A stretch of DNA of 64,000 nt. Origin: Siphonodentalium dalli (Eukaryota > Mollusca > Scaphopoda > Gadilida > Siphonodentaliidae). Below the pieces are notes generated by a model that was not told the origin of the DNA, searched no databases, and was given only the letters and a program-made list of their open reading frames with translations. The position numbers and the translations under genes are program-made. The stretch lies in the NCBI GenBank assembly GCA_032622095.1, contig CP136061.1, positions 263,780,077 to 263,844,076 on the forward strand, in the 5' to 3' direction. Shown here piece after piece: positions 36,942-48,830 of the stretch; within the stretch, counting starts at the first letter, position 1; each line of letters starts with the position of its first letter.

Positions 36942-37340
36942 TTAACCCTTTACCCAACAGAACGGCCCTGTGCCAATGCATTCTCTTATATATGCGAGTC
37001 GACCATAGGTCGCCTCGCATATATATAAGAGAATGCATTGGCTTAACACATTAAAAATTATAAAATTGTTAAAGAATGTAAGAAAAAATGGTAAAAGTTT
37101 AAAAAAAGATTTATTTTAGGCCAATGCATTCTCTTATATATGCGAGGCGACATATGGTCGACTCGCATATATAAGAGAATGCACTGGCACAGGGCATAAC
37201 TGTAACCATCACCATGTGGTCAATGAGCCGGTTCAAATGATATCCATATTTGTATGGTTTTATTGAGACAGACCAAGATAATTTAGGCTGTTGCAGCTTT
37301 ATTAGGCCATTTTTGGCCGGTTTGTTGGGTAAAGGGTTAA
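36942..37340. mobile_element. piggyBac-like MITE with hairpin at each end
   Basis: TTAA at 36942-36945 and 37337-37340 encloses ends 'ccctttacccaacaga' and the complement 'tttgttgggtaaaggg'. Two hairpin modules (36967-37046 and 37121-37197), each of 'tgccaatgcattctctta' and 'tatgcgag' type, sit in opposite orientation. It is inserted at the end of the 2.3-kb foldback. Confidence 0.82.
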
Positions 37341-37739
37341 AATAGAATTATCTTCGGAATCAAAGGTGTTTATTGTTTTGTTCTGTCACACGGATGTGCT
37401 TTCAGTCAAAATCACTCAAAATGGCTCGCAAACTTTTCTAAAAAAGTTGATTGTTCACATCGTGAACATTATTGTTCTCAGCTGTTCCGAATAAGGTAGC
37501 GAATTGTAACTCACTTGGTTATTGAACACGTTTCTCAATCCACTGACTAATAATTGTTTTGCTTCTGAGGCATGACAAATTCATTTTATAGGATGCAGTA
37601 TGGAATTTTGGAATTCTGTCCACATTTTTGAACGGAATGGCCAAACACATTGAAAGAGAACCAAGAGAGAACACACATTATTTGGCTATTCTTGCCCATT
37701 AGCACCAAAATGAATCAACTTTAAATATGTTGTATGTCA

Positions 37740-37895
37740 CAACGACAGCCAGGGGTGAATATGTGTTTTTATGTGAGGTGAATAGGTAAACATGCATGGA
37801 GTTACTATATGATCACATCATGACCAAATATCCACTCCATTTCGTTATCATACAGTAACTCCCTATATACCTATTCACCTTACATATGCCCACCC
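37740..37895. repeat. Inverted pieces of the 33.5-34.2 kb minisatellite
   Basis: 'aggtgaataggtaaacatg' and 'tatatgatca' face 'catacagtaactccctatat' and 'cctattcacctt'. This is the minisatellite at 33540-34260 in both orientations. Confidence 0.5.
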
Positions 37896-38560
37896 AGAAA
37901 TGGTAGTGTTCAGTGTGTGTAAGATAGACTATCCCATTTTATTCAACAACCACAACTTGTTAGCGATTACATGACATTATGGGGCAATATTTGCCTTTTT
38001 CCGTATTTTGTTTTGCGGCCATTTTGGCAGCAGTTTGAGACAAAGTGACAATTTTGGCCCCATTGAGTTGGAATATTCATACGTAGTTAATGGTATGCCC
38101 CACTTACATTGCACAGTTCTTCTCATTTCTTGTTGAAAAGTGATTAGAATCACAATGATGATTTTTGTGTGTGAAATGTTACACCACGTTCTGTAAAATC
38201 GTATTTTTGAGGGATCGGAAGGGGCTGGAACCCCAAGGATGTCATATTTCATTGGTCAATAATCAGTTAACATGCAAATACAAAACAAAGTCCCAATACT
38301 GAACCAATTCCATAAAGCAGAAACTTTTCTAGAAGATATTAGTGCAAACATGTCAAATTTTCCTCTTCCGGCTGCCATGTTTGCGGTCATCTTGGACGGG
38401 AAGTACAATTTTGCCATACAAATGTGGCATTGTAGCTTCACAAAAATATATGCATTTGTATACACATCACAAAATGTTCTCAATATAATTTGCATCAAAC
38501 TGATTTGGTGCCTCGTCTGAAAAAACGGCGGCCGTGTCGGACGCCATCCATAATCCTGGG
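37896..38560 (+). mobile_element. Partial third copy of the 2.3-kb foldback arm
   Basis: It runs in the same order as the left arm: 'caaccacaacttgttagcga', 'cggccattttggcagc', 'gagttggaatattcata', 'tagaagatattagtg' and 'ttgcatcaaactgattt', ending near 'gacgccatc'. A minus-strand 169-codon frame across it (38256-38765) is a chance frame. Confidence 0.7.
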
Positions 38561-39062
38561 TGGGTGGGTGCCGTGGTACCCTATCAGATGATATCCTGGG
38601 GTGGGTGCCTTGGTACCCTATCAGATGAAATATGGTATTACTGCATATAGCCGGGTAGTGTATTGTCATACTATGATAAAACATCAAATTATCAAGTATT
38701 ACAGTTTGTACCCAGGTGATACCCGGGTGTATATATACCTTGTTTTTTAACCCGGGACAATACATTTTATAGAGTTTAACAAATATATCCGGTTTTCAAC
38801 CGGTTGTTCACAGGCGATACCAGGGTTTATCTGCACCCGGTTTAAGCCATATGTATATATTTTACCCAGACAACATGGTGTGGCCGCGGCTTTCTAACTT
38901 GTATCCGTTAACACCCAGGTGAGCTAGTGTGATATCCATACAAGATGGACAAAACACCAGGGTAAATCTATATATTTTTGTTTTACATGGGGTGTACTAG
39001 GGTATACCAGTGTGTGTCAGGGTTTTACCATGACAAACCCAGAGGTTTAACAGGGTGGAATT
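38561..39062. repeat. Degenerate CCAGGTG-type array, second locus
   Basis: 'tgggtgccttggtaccctat' twice, 'cccaggtgatacccgggtg', 'accagggtttatc', 'acacccaggtgagc' and 'accagggtaaatc' are spread through the segment. It ends in 'cagggtggaattttatatgg', which is the reverse complement of the left boundary of the array at 29683. Confidence 0.6.
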
Positions 39063-40239
39063 TTATATGGGCATTTCGGTTCAATATGAAGCTATTTGCT
39101 CGAGAATGTTTCTTTATTTGTATAGACAACTAATAAGTAAAATCGAATTTTCCCCATTGACAGACGAGCACCAACACTACGTGCAAACGGTTCCCGGTAA
39201 ACACAGCCCATTAACACAGAATACCCGCAGTCCCGCAATCCGTGTATCAGCGAGATCTAATAGACATAAGTCACCCAACCGACAGCAATCAATGAACGCT
39301 TTTAGTATTCTTAGTTAGTTGCTGCGAAGGTATAGTGTAGTATAGGTATTTTACAAAAATGATCCATTTCTCACATTGAGAGTTACAATTCTCTCAAGGT
39401 TGACGCGACTTGGCAACTGGGCAACAGAAGGAGCTATTGCCACACATGAATTTAAAGTTATGGTATCGTAACAGCAGAAATATCAAAATCTATGTACCAC
39501 ATTATGTTAAATAATGCGGGGCTATTTTCCAAAAAAATGAGTATGATATACTGGTACGAGAGAGCAATCGGATTCGTCCATTCTTATCAGAAGAACATGT
39601 TATTATACGCTCAACAGTGAATTATAGAAAAAACGCGTTTAGATAAACATCGATATCACCCAGAAGTGATATAGAAGAATACACTTCCACCCTGGCTCGC
39701 GTGTGCGACCGATTCACTTGCATCGATTGAAGACGACTGTGAGATCATTTAACGTCGTCAATTGAAAATGTCTTTGAAATGGATATAATAAAAAGAATGT
39801 CTAGTGTTTTTTGAGTGGATACCGAACAATATGCCATTCGTGACCGAGATAAATGTTTATTTTCGCTCGCGAAACATTTGTCTCGCTCACTCATGACATA
39901 TTTTTCGGTATCTACTCAAAAACACTAGATATCCTCTATTTATCTTACCGATAAGAAAAGATAATTCATTTAACTAACAAGGTGACTCGGTGTGTACCAG
40001 GTTAAAGATATGCTACTAACAGGGTCACTCGGCGTGTCCCAGGTTAAAGTGATGAGGATGAAACACACAGATGGGAAACTTTAATGGGAATAGAGACGGG
40101 GTGCTCTTGCTGAAAGTAGTTAATATAAGTTATAAATTATTATTATAATTTCACATTCTTATACTTGCATAGATTATTTTCAGAAGCTCACATTGGCAGA
40201 AATGATTGTCGTTTGTTTATCGTCCAACATAAAAATAGG
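39063..40239. other. Spacer of the second composite locus
   Basis: No gene is seen. It contains a hairpin element (39793-39936) and two 'gtgactcggtgtgtaccagg'-like phrases at about 39981 and 40024. Confidence 0.4.
39793..39936. repeat. Hairpin element, about 140 bp
   Basis: The left arm 'ctagtgttttttgagtggat' and 'accgagataaatgttt' are mirrored by 'aaacatttgtctcgctc' and 'ggtatctactcaaaaacact' with few mismatches. It is a compact MITE-like palindrome. Confidence 0.7.
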
Positions 40240-40327
40240 TTCATATTGAACATATTTCAAAAACCAAATACGCCCATATTGGCGTTTTTTTTAATCTGAA
40301 TTACGCTCTATATGTATTTAAATGGGG
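40240..40327 (+). repeat. Single monomer related to the 22-28 kb satellite
   Basis: 'ggttcatattgaacatattt', 'ccaaatacgcccatattgg', 'aatctgaattacgctctata' align with the satellite half-unit ('gttcaatatggg', 'gaaatacgaccatattgg', 'aacctcaatacacgctg'). Two more copies are at 62790-62885 and, reversed, 63085-63180. Confidence 0.65.
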
Positions 40328-40968
40328 AACGTTTCGACTCGTTACAGATTGCTGACTATATGCCATGATACATGTACGTGCATATCACGTAACGTTTCGA
40401 CTCGTTACAGATTGCTGAATATATGCCATGATAAGCTCATGTCACATAACGTTTCTACTCGTTACAGATTGCTGAATATATGCCATGATAAGCGCATGTT
40501 ACATAACGTTTCGACTCGTTACAGATTGCTGAATATATGCCATGATAAGCGCATGTCACATAACGTTACAGATTGCTGAATATATGCCATGCTAAGTGCA
40601 TATCACACAACGTTTCGACTCGTTACAGATTGCTGACTATATGCCATGCTAAGCGCATATCACATAACGTTTCGACTCGTTACAGATTACTGACTATATG
40701 CCATGCTAAGCGCATATCACATAACGTTTCGACTCGTTACAGCTTTCTAACTATATGCCATGCTAAGCGCATATCACATAACGTTTCGACTCGTTACAGA
40801 TTGCTGACTATATGCCATGCTAAGCGCATATCACATAACGTTTCGAATCGTTACAGATTGCTGACTATATGCCATGCTAAGCACATATCACATAACGTTT
40901 CGACTCGTTACATATTGCTGACTATATGCCATGCTAAGCGCATATCACATAACGTTTCGACTCGTTAC
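40328..40968 (+). repeat. 57-bp tandem repeat, about 11 units
   Basis: The unit reads 'aacgtttcgactcgttacag', 'attgctgactatatgcc' and 'atgctaagcgcatatcac'. Starts are at about 40328, 40390, 40448, 40506, then (after one shortened unit) 40609, 40666, 40723, 40780, 40837, 40894 and 40951. Because 57 is divisible by three and the unit lacks stops in one frame, an open frame spans it; I do not read it as coding. Confidence 0.9.
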
Positions 40969-41795
40969 CTGCAAATGTTTGTTCTTTTATATTTGTCTAA
41001 GTCTTGAAATTATGTTTTTTGTTGTTTTCTTCATTTCGGATAAGTCCTAGTTATGTGTTGCTTGTTTCACTATTGGTTGTAAGGTGGTAAGGTTGTGGAA
41101 GTAGCCAACAATTGTTTTTTGTTTAAGACTTTAAATGTTCATATATAAGACATGTAGCAGTTGTAACCACATATTCGTGACTACAAGCACGACTTACCAA
41201 ATCTCCTGATATTTCAAAAAGATTGACTTTATCATATTATGTCTGAAATTTTGTTTTTATAAAAATAATGCATGTCATTAATGTGACCCAGGATTAACAA
41301 AAATGTCACCAATATATTGGCAATTATCACAGTTATGACGTGTGAACACTTTAAAAGTTCAGTTGGTGGTTATCAAGAATGTCCGTAAGAAAGGCGTCCT
41401 ATACACTGGCTGCCTTATATACAGTATTTGCGCTGCCGTTAATCAATTTAGCCAAATGAGAAAAATAGATAGAAATGGCTAATCTAACTTGTCAAATGGC
41501 GAACAAAAATGGCTAAAGGCATTTCCCCCGGCATACAGCGTAAATAGAAGACAGGGGCGGTGGGTTGACGCTGTCTTTGTCAATGATCTAATTACCACTA
41601 ATACAGCTATCTGCAGTTGCACGAAAGACAGTCACCTCACTTCACTGTGACATGAAGGCCTATGTGCTTAAGTCGTTGTGTATACTCTGGGTGTCCATTC
41701 AGTATTATTCTCACCCATCATTACCATAGCTCGACGACAATAAAATATGGGTGCGAAATACGCCATGTATCAAATCCAGTCGTAAGTCGGGATTT

Positions 41796-41885
41796 TTGTT
41801 ACCCTGTGCCAATGCATTCTCTTATATATGCGAGTCGACCATAGGTCGCCTCGCATATATAAGATAATGCATTGGCCTAACAATT
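41796..41885. mobile_element. Hairpin module of the TTAA MITE family
   Basis: 'ccctgtgccaatgcattctc', 'tatatgcgagtcgaccat', and the complement, followed by 'ggcctaacaatttttta', match 6768-6860. The outer inverted ends were not found, so this is a fragment. Confidence 0.65.
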
Positions 41886-42590
41886 TTTTACAATTTTAAT
41901 AACTTTTTCTTGTATTTTTTAACAATTTTAAAATTTCACCCATACATAGCCCCAGACAAACATGAGCAGACGACACTCTTCTATATGCTTCTATATATGT
42001 GTAGGGCTCCCCGCAGGGTCGTTGTCGTTTGAGGGAAGTGTCAAATCTATTGTTGTCAATTATTCAAGCTTGCTGACTTTATTTTACAAGAATGATTGTG
42101 CAAAAGCCAGCGGTATCTACAAACAATTACACCGTATACGTTTCTGTATGTTGCAAACTATATGCGCGATATCCGAAATGAATGCGTAATATTGTTCAAA
42201 TTATTTCAATGCTATAGTATCGATTTTACTTATATTTAACTACTTATAGTAACAGCGACAATGTTGAAAATAATCTGTGTTATTAAATGTCGATTATACC
42301 ATGAGGAAAAGTGGCTTAAATGTTTTCTTTTGGCTAATCAAAAATCTGGAAATGGCCAAAGATTTTATTGTTCAGCGCGAACATTGTTATATACTGAACC
42401 ACATGGGGCACAGGCACTATTAGCAATATCATGCAGGTTTCTTCCATGTTCAACCACACCTGTTAAAATTGAGTGGTTGCATTGACAACGTCCACATCTA
42501 TTGGACAAATGGGTCGCAGTGGGCCTGTCGATACAACACATCCGTAGCGTGTAAGTCCATCATAAATTATATCCCACCTTAAGAATACCC

Positions 42591-43713
42591 CACACAAGTT
42601 GTGTTGGTTGGGTTGGGGCGATTACATGCCAATGTAATCGATTACGATTACAATTACTTGTGATTTACATGATTACAATTACGATTACTGATTACATTTT
42701 TTCCCCAATGTAATCGATTACGATTACAATTACTTTAGTAAATGTAATTGATTACTTTTCGATTACATCTGATTACAATTCCCAACCATGATGTTCGCAT
42801 ATGAATAAATAATGAATAATTAAAATATCAAATTTGATTAAATAACAACATCACTACATAACACGGAAACAAGAAACGATTTGAAACAACAGAAAGAAGC
42901 AAGCAATAAACACATAAACGTTTTACTTTTACATGTATTTACATGTATTTATTTATGTAAATATATTTTAAAGATATTTTTAATTTCTTACATGCATTGC
43001 AACTAACGCATAATACTAGAAACAATAATAAATTATGTGCATGTTCTGTTAGATTCAATACCAAACACAATGAAAATAACAACTAAGGTTTATTTTATGA
43101 TCATCCATTGATATTCTGATGAGGATTAAATGCGGCTTAACTCCTCCATGAATGCAGTAAATGGCAAACCAGCTAATTATGTCTACCGATGTACATCACA
43201 CCTGCTTTGTTCAGTTAATTAACCCTATTGTAGCAGTGTGACTCTACGGCATTGTCTGCAGCGGTCCACGTAATATTTAATCCTAAGTGGCTAGCCTAAG
43301 TATTCATATTAGAACATTTCACTGTCTGTATCACCAGTTTATTGCCATGTATACTGAATTCAAGCAATTGTGTGTTGTTATCTGTGTCCACTGCCAGAAT
43401 TAACACAGTGTACACTAACACAACACATGACAACATTGTACTAACTTTCTGATATGTTGTTTGTATCTGTGCACACTCCACAGTACTACAGTATGAGACT
43501 ATGAGTATCCAATGGCCATCCAGATGGATATTTCAGTAAAAGTAATCAAAAAGTAATCAAAATGTAATCACGATTACAGGTATTTGAAAGTAATTGATAC
43601 GACTACGATTACTTGTAATAAAAAATGTCACGATTACTGCTTTCAGGCGATTACTCCAAATTTTGTAATCGATTACTTTTACTGATTACGATTAACCCAA
43701 CCCTGCACACAAC
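42591..43713. mobile_element. hAT-like element with GATTAC-rich ends, about 1.1 kb
   Basis: Both ends carry 'gttgggtt' followed by clusters of 'gattacgattacaattac' motifs in inverted orientation (42600-42785 and 43540-43700). The right end reads 'attaacccaaccctg', complementary to a CAGGGTTGGG-type hAT end. Flanks CACACAAG (42591-42598) and CACACAAC (43706-43713) agree at 7 of 8 bases, fitting an 8-bp target duplication. Subterminal repeats are typical transposase-binding arrays of hAT elements. The interior has no transposase. Confidence 0.65.
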
Positions 43714-44060
43714 ATATCCAAATCTATGCCATAGAAAAAGCTACTCGAACCTTTCAGAAACAGGCTGGCAGTGTATCGAGTTAATTGGCCTTTTTTCCAA
43801 TATTTTAATGAACGTTCCGTGAATGGGTGGAGCCACACAACTACAACCTCGCTCTGCGAAATACTCTTGTTGCATTGGATCACCGGCTTTCGTTGTGGTG
43901 TTTGCCGATGAGAGCTCTCTTACAGTACCGACAAACAGTGTGTTTACCAAATCGGGAACATTCGTTGAAGAGATTCTCGAGACTGTAGGCTATATTTTTG
44001 AAAAAAAGTACTGTGGCACTTGCAATTTGTATGTGTACTATTGCTAGGTGAGAATCAAAC

Positions 44061-44307
44061 ATGGTTAGTTTCTTCATCTTTATTATTTGCATCGGCCTGT
44101 CAGCAGCGACCAACCGAAAGTTTATGAGTGCCAACTTTCTCAAAGGTAGTGGCTTACTGAATAAGGACAATATATTGTCAACTACCAAGTCCAGATCAGA
44201 AATGGATTGTGGTGCACAATGTTTGAAAAGAGTGGGATGCAAATCTTTCGCCGTCGATGGCCCCGCGTGTGTCCAGTTCCGTGACGATAGTGGTGTTCTA
44301 CAAAGAG
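44061..44307 (+). CDS. First exon of a secreted PAN/apple-like protein
   Basis: ATG at 44061 has a good context (CAAACATGG) and an in-frame stop lies just upstream. Residues 1-16 form a signal peptide (MVSFFIFIICIGLSAA). Residues about 40-75 look like a PAN/apple-type module: a 'KSRSEMDCGAQCLKRVGCKS' segment, then an aromatic, then 'CVQF', matching the usual DC...C...C..F...C pattern. PAN modules bind protein or carbohydrate outside the cell. The frame ends at a donor (GAG|GTTAGT) after 82 codons plus one base, so the intron phase is 1. The domain call is by pattern only. The protein is incomplete in this exon. Confidence 0.55.
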
Positions 44308-46102
44308 GTTAGTATTTTACTCTCACGATCGCTGATTCTTGTCAATTATAAAAGTGTATTCGTCACTTATTGGCAGTCGATAACGGTTGGTAGCTACATA
44401 TCAGTTAAGATAGTATCATGTCCAGACTGAATTTATTAACCCTTTATCTAACCATTGTGTAACTTTACGATATGCCAATGTATAAGATTTTGGCCTTACA
44501 CCACTAACCACACCACATTCTAGCGTCCGCGTTGAATCTTCATAAATTGTTCGGACAATATTTAGATAATACATGATAATTGAGTAATATGATTTTAGAC
44601 AAGGACATTGTGTAGCTATCAATAGAATAATTAAAATTTTCAAAAATTGTTACCCCTTGAAAATGTAATTGTTTTTAGAATAACATTTTCATTCTCCCAT
44701 TATATCGATGACATTGATATAGTCTTCGCAATATACTAAGGTTTGTAGATACGGAAGGTGCCCTAATTATTTAAATATTATGACTATTTGCAAGCAAAGA
44801 TTTAAATGTGATATCCCTTCTCATGAGTTTCAAGGGGTATCCATAGTCAAGAATTTTGTCAAACGTTATTTTTTAGACTCATTCGTGTTCCTTCAATACA
44901 TGTGTTAGCTGTACAAATTAAGAACGAAACTTGAAACATAAACATTTCTCTTGGAAAAACATGTAGACAAATTTGGTTTAGTAGATTTTGCAATTGTATG
45001 AAAGATCAAATAAGAAAACATTTCTTATACAAATTACAATTCTAATTTTGTTAATATTAATCATTCTATTTTCTAAAACAAATTTTTTTTATTTTTCTCA
45101 CGATTTCGAAACTGATAAAACAAATTCTTACATTCTAAAAAGTCACTTTATTTTTATCTAGAGAACAGTAAGAAAACATTCTGAAATAATAATAAATAAT
45201 TTTCTTGTCTCAAAAAAGTGATTAGCCATTTGGAGGTATACTTTAAAAAGTTTGTTTTATAATATCTACGAAACTTTATTTCTTATTGCAAGAACTTATG
45301 AAAGGTGCTTACTTTGTAGATATAAGTAAGAAAAAGATTCGCAATTTTCTCAGAATGAGAACATTATTCCCATTTGTATTCTAGAGTGGTAAATTCAGTT
45401 TCTCACTAATCGATCTATGAATATTATAGAAATGTTTTCTTAACTGAAAAGAAATGCCTTGAAATGAGAATATTCCTTCTCGTAGTAAATTACATATCTA
45501 TATGCTATTGTTAGAAGATTAACCATATCTATAAGTAGTCATTATTCATTAATCATAATCGTCATCATCATCAATGTTTGGGGAGTAAGTGGCCATGACT
45601 TTTACCCCTTTCACATAATAACATACATGTATAGAATACAATAAATGAATTCATGCAGTTTTAAAGTTATCCCTGACGATTAATCCTACATATTCCAAGT
45701 TGTTATCGAATAGCTCCTTGAACAGTTGAACCGATTGAGTGGAAACAATACATTATGGTAAACGTTTCCACTCTCTGATAACAGAAATATTTTCGCACAG
45801 CTTTGACAATTGTATTCTGTTGTATATTATGCTTATGCCCATGTGTTCCATTATGGGATGCGTCTTCAAAAATAGACACATGTCTATGTTGGTACAATCC
45901 GTTTGTTAGCATGTACACTGCAATCATTTCTCCAGATTTCGCCATTTCTGATAGACATGATGCCACATTTTACAAGGCGATTATGATATGACAGATTCCA
46001 GTATTTTGCTATCGTTTTGGTAGCTTGACTTTCGACAGATTCTAATGATCGAAAATATTTCTATAGATGTATACTGCTATACGAAGTTTCCGTTTTACAA
46101 AA

Positions 46103-46268
46103 TGGACCGTATTCAGCAGTGTTTCTCAGTGTTAAGGAGTATAATGGACCGTATTCATCAGTGTTTCTCAGTGTTAAGGAGTATAATGGACCGTATTCAT
46201 CAGTGTTTCTCAGTGTTAAGGAGTATAATGGACCGTATTCATCAGTTTTTCTCAGTGTTAAGGATTTA
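46103..46268 (+). repeat. 42-bp tandem repeat, 4 copies
   Basis: The unit 'atggaccgtattcatcagtg' plus 'tttctcagtgttaaggagtata' is repeated four times with one or two changes. The unit length is divisible by three, which produces open frames on both strands; it is probably not coding. It lies within the presumed intron of the PAN-like gene. Confidence 0.9.
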
Positions 46269-46586
46269 TGTGTTGGCTTGTTGAAGAGGTAACACAACAT
46301 TCGGGACATTAATTGGTTTCGTTAAAAAAAGAAAACAAATGCAAACAAATATAACCCATATGTGGAAACTAGTCAAAATTTATTATGTGCTTGTATATAA
46401 AATTACCGAAATTACCGAAACGTAGATATTGGTATGTATCTCTTTGAAGCCAAAGTGAAATAAGATTTCGTTATTTCACTGTAGATTTTGATATATTTCA
46501 CAGTAGCCTGCCGGTGACTTACGTGAGCGAAAAATTATGAAGACAAATTATATTACCGCGCTATAGTAAATTGACTGCTAACTTAT

Positions 46587-47200
46587 CAGTATAACCCATT
46601 AACACTACTGCACACACAACCCATTACAATCTCATTAAAATCCCATTAAATATCATAAATCCATTACTTTAAGCCATTAATTCTCGTAACAAAAAAAATA
46701 ATGGGTTTCCCAGAACCCATTAAAACCATTACATTTTGTCATTTTAATGACCAATACTGCCCTATTTCCCATTAATCATCAACCATGTATTGTTAATGCC
46801 CATTAGATGCCTTAAAATTTGTAAAGACCACAATTTAATGGCCATAGTCTCTAATATTTTAATGGCTATTATCCATCTATTATATGTATTTGAGTGTTTA
46901 ATGGCCATTAATTAAGTATTTTGAGAAATTGATACCCACCACTGCCCATAACTGTTGTACCCATGATGGTTAATGGCCATTAAAGTATGATTTGAAAACT
47001 TGTTGCTCATTAATTATATGTTAATGACCATTACGTATATGCATTTGGGTGTTTACTGGCCATTATCTAATCATTTTGAAAAAATAATGGCTATCACCTC
47101 AATAGTGCTGGTGTTTAATGCCCATTAACTTAGTAATTAAGGGCCCTAAATGATGGTTAATGGCCATTAACATATAATTTGAAAAATGAATGCCCATCAA
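46587..47200. repeat. Left inverted terminal array, AATGGCCATTAA type
   Basis: Dozens of 'cccatta', 'aatggccatta' and 'taatgcccatta' motifs spaced at 15-40 bp. The array is the mirror partner of 52865-53431. Confidence 0.65.
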
Positions 47201-48379
47201 AATCATTAAGAACTGAAAGTTTGCTTCCTGTATTTCTAGATATGATCGATGTATGAAAGCAGGTTTCATAACGCATGGAAATACAGGAAGCATTATTTAT
47301 ATTTACACACCAAAAAGAACATTCAATGGAAATTGGTTTCGAATATTGAACAAAATGAATGATTTGCATAGCTGATTTGCACCGATTTCTAGTGAAAAAT
47401 AGAATGTTGAAATCGACAGGCGCGTTGTTAACGTAATTCATACGTTACACATGTGAAGCAGGTGTCACTTCCTTCATACTTTATGCATTACGGTTGCTCC
47501 ATCAGCTGATCAGTTCCTGACCAAACAGAAGACTTGATTCAGTCTCGGTACAGAAGTGGAGGTAGAAGTGTAAATATTATTAATTGACACCCCCATCTTA
47601 TTGGAATGGGAAAATTGATGTTCATCACTTTCCAAATGTGGTTTCTTTTAGATTCTAATGAAATAAATTGGAATGTGCCTGTGCAACTTAAGCTTGTTAA
47701 GTTGCTTTCATATATAAAACACCAATACAACCCAAATGCAAAACAGTTTTCATGGATAGAAATGGAATCATGTCTGATGATCAGTGTGTTTTATTAATTA
47801 GATAATTTGATATATATGATATACACTATAGCTATATTATGTGATGTCACCAATAGTATTTTCAAACTAAAGCCGCCTGGGCGACTGGGACGCTCACCTG
47901 ACATGCGTCAGTGCTATATGCTTGTTTTCAAGAGGAGAAACTAATTCGAGCCTTAGTAACTTTACGATATATAATATATAGACTATACGATAAAATGTGA
48001 TATATTGTCACTTGATTTATCGAGCAAGCACTTTCATAACGATATTAGTCACGGGCTTGTCACCAGAGGTTCTGGCGCACACTAAGTTACCAAACCACTC
48101 ATTTTCAACAAATATCAGTTCCACAATGACACACAATATTTTCAAAAGTTGCGTCAGCAAATGGGTTTAAATGTTATGGCCTTGGGTCTAATTAATGTTG
48201 AGGTGGTTTCAACAGAAGTTCTACTCCCCCATATATATTGCAGATCAAATGTGAGCCCACTTGAATACTGTGGCGTTGAAGAAAAAAAATATTTTTTATC
48301 AAGGGGTCATTTTTTTTTTTCGAGAAATGATCTGAAAAGCCAAGATATAAAACAAAATTAATTAAATTAAATTTGTTTA

Positions 48380-48830
48380 TTTTTTAGAAATGAGCTGAGC
48401 AAGCACCAGAAAAAAATAATGGTAAACAAATCTGATACTAGTTGTCCCATTAATGTTCCAAACCAAATTTGGAAGAATTCCACCATGTATTTCTTGAGAA
48501 AACAGATTTTTCCAAGTCAAACCCAAAAACCCTATTTTCAGAGAGCCCTGTTGCCCTTTAAGATCAGTCAAGCATGACACCTTGGACAAATCTGAAACTA
48601 TGGGTTGCAATAATCAAGCTACAGACCAAGTTTGAAAGAATTTCTCCCAGTGGTTTGTGAAAAAAAAGATTTTTTAAAGTTGTATCGAAATACACCCCTT
48701 TATGGGGCCTCTTATCGACATATTGACCTAATTTTAACAAATCCGAATACCAGTCACCCAAGGCACTATGTATATGTTGAGAAAACAGAAAAGTCGAACC
48801 CAGAAATCCTACATTCACAGAACCCCATGC
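48380..48830 (+). repeat. 'Aagtttgaaag...cccagtggtt' dispersed repeat
   Basis: Two tandem units contain 'ccaaatttggaagaattcc' or 'ccaagtttgaaagaatttct', 'cccagtggtttgtgaaaa' and 'acagatttttcc'. An inverted copy is at 51690-51830. Repeats with this wording are frequent in bivalve intergenic DNA, as far as I recall. Confidence 0.55.

Noticed and set aside
38256-38765. 169-codon minus-strand open frame, one of the longest in the window
   Set aside because: It runs from the CCAGGTG-type array into a partial foldback copy; low complexity in part, no domain, and the same DNA in the other foldback arms is not open.
40328-40968. Regular 57-bp spacing considered as a CRISPR array
   Set aside because: The whole unit is repeated with no unique spacers, and the genome is clearly eukaryotic.
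40322-41007. Open frames with 19-residue peptide repeats (NVSTRYRLLTICHAK)
   Set aside because: This is a 57-bp tandem repeat; openness follows from unit length divisible by three. There are no start context, splice signals or known repeat-protein features.
43692-44242. Several overlapping 60-120-codon frames on both strands upstream of the PAN-like exon
   Set aside because: They overlap the hAT end and the exon on the opposite strand and show no domain; treated as shadows.
44437-44660. 'ttaaccctttatctaacc' considered as the start of another TTAA MITE
   Set aside because: No complementary right end with TTAA was found downstream.
46045-46309. Peptide repeats on both strands across the 42-bp tandem array
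   Set aside because: Both strands are open for the same arithmetic reason, which argues against coding.
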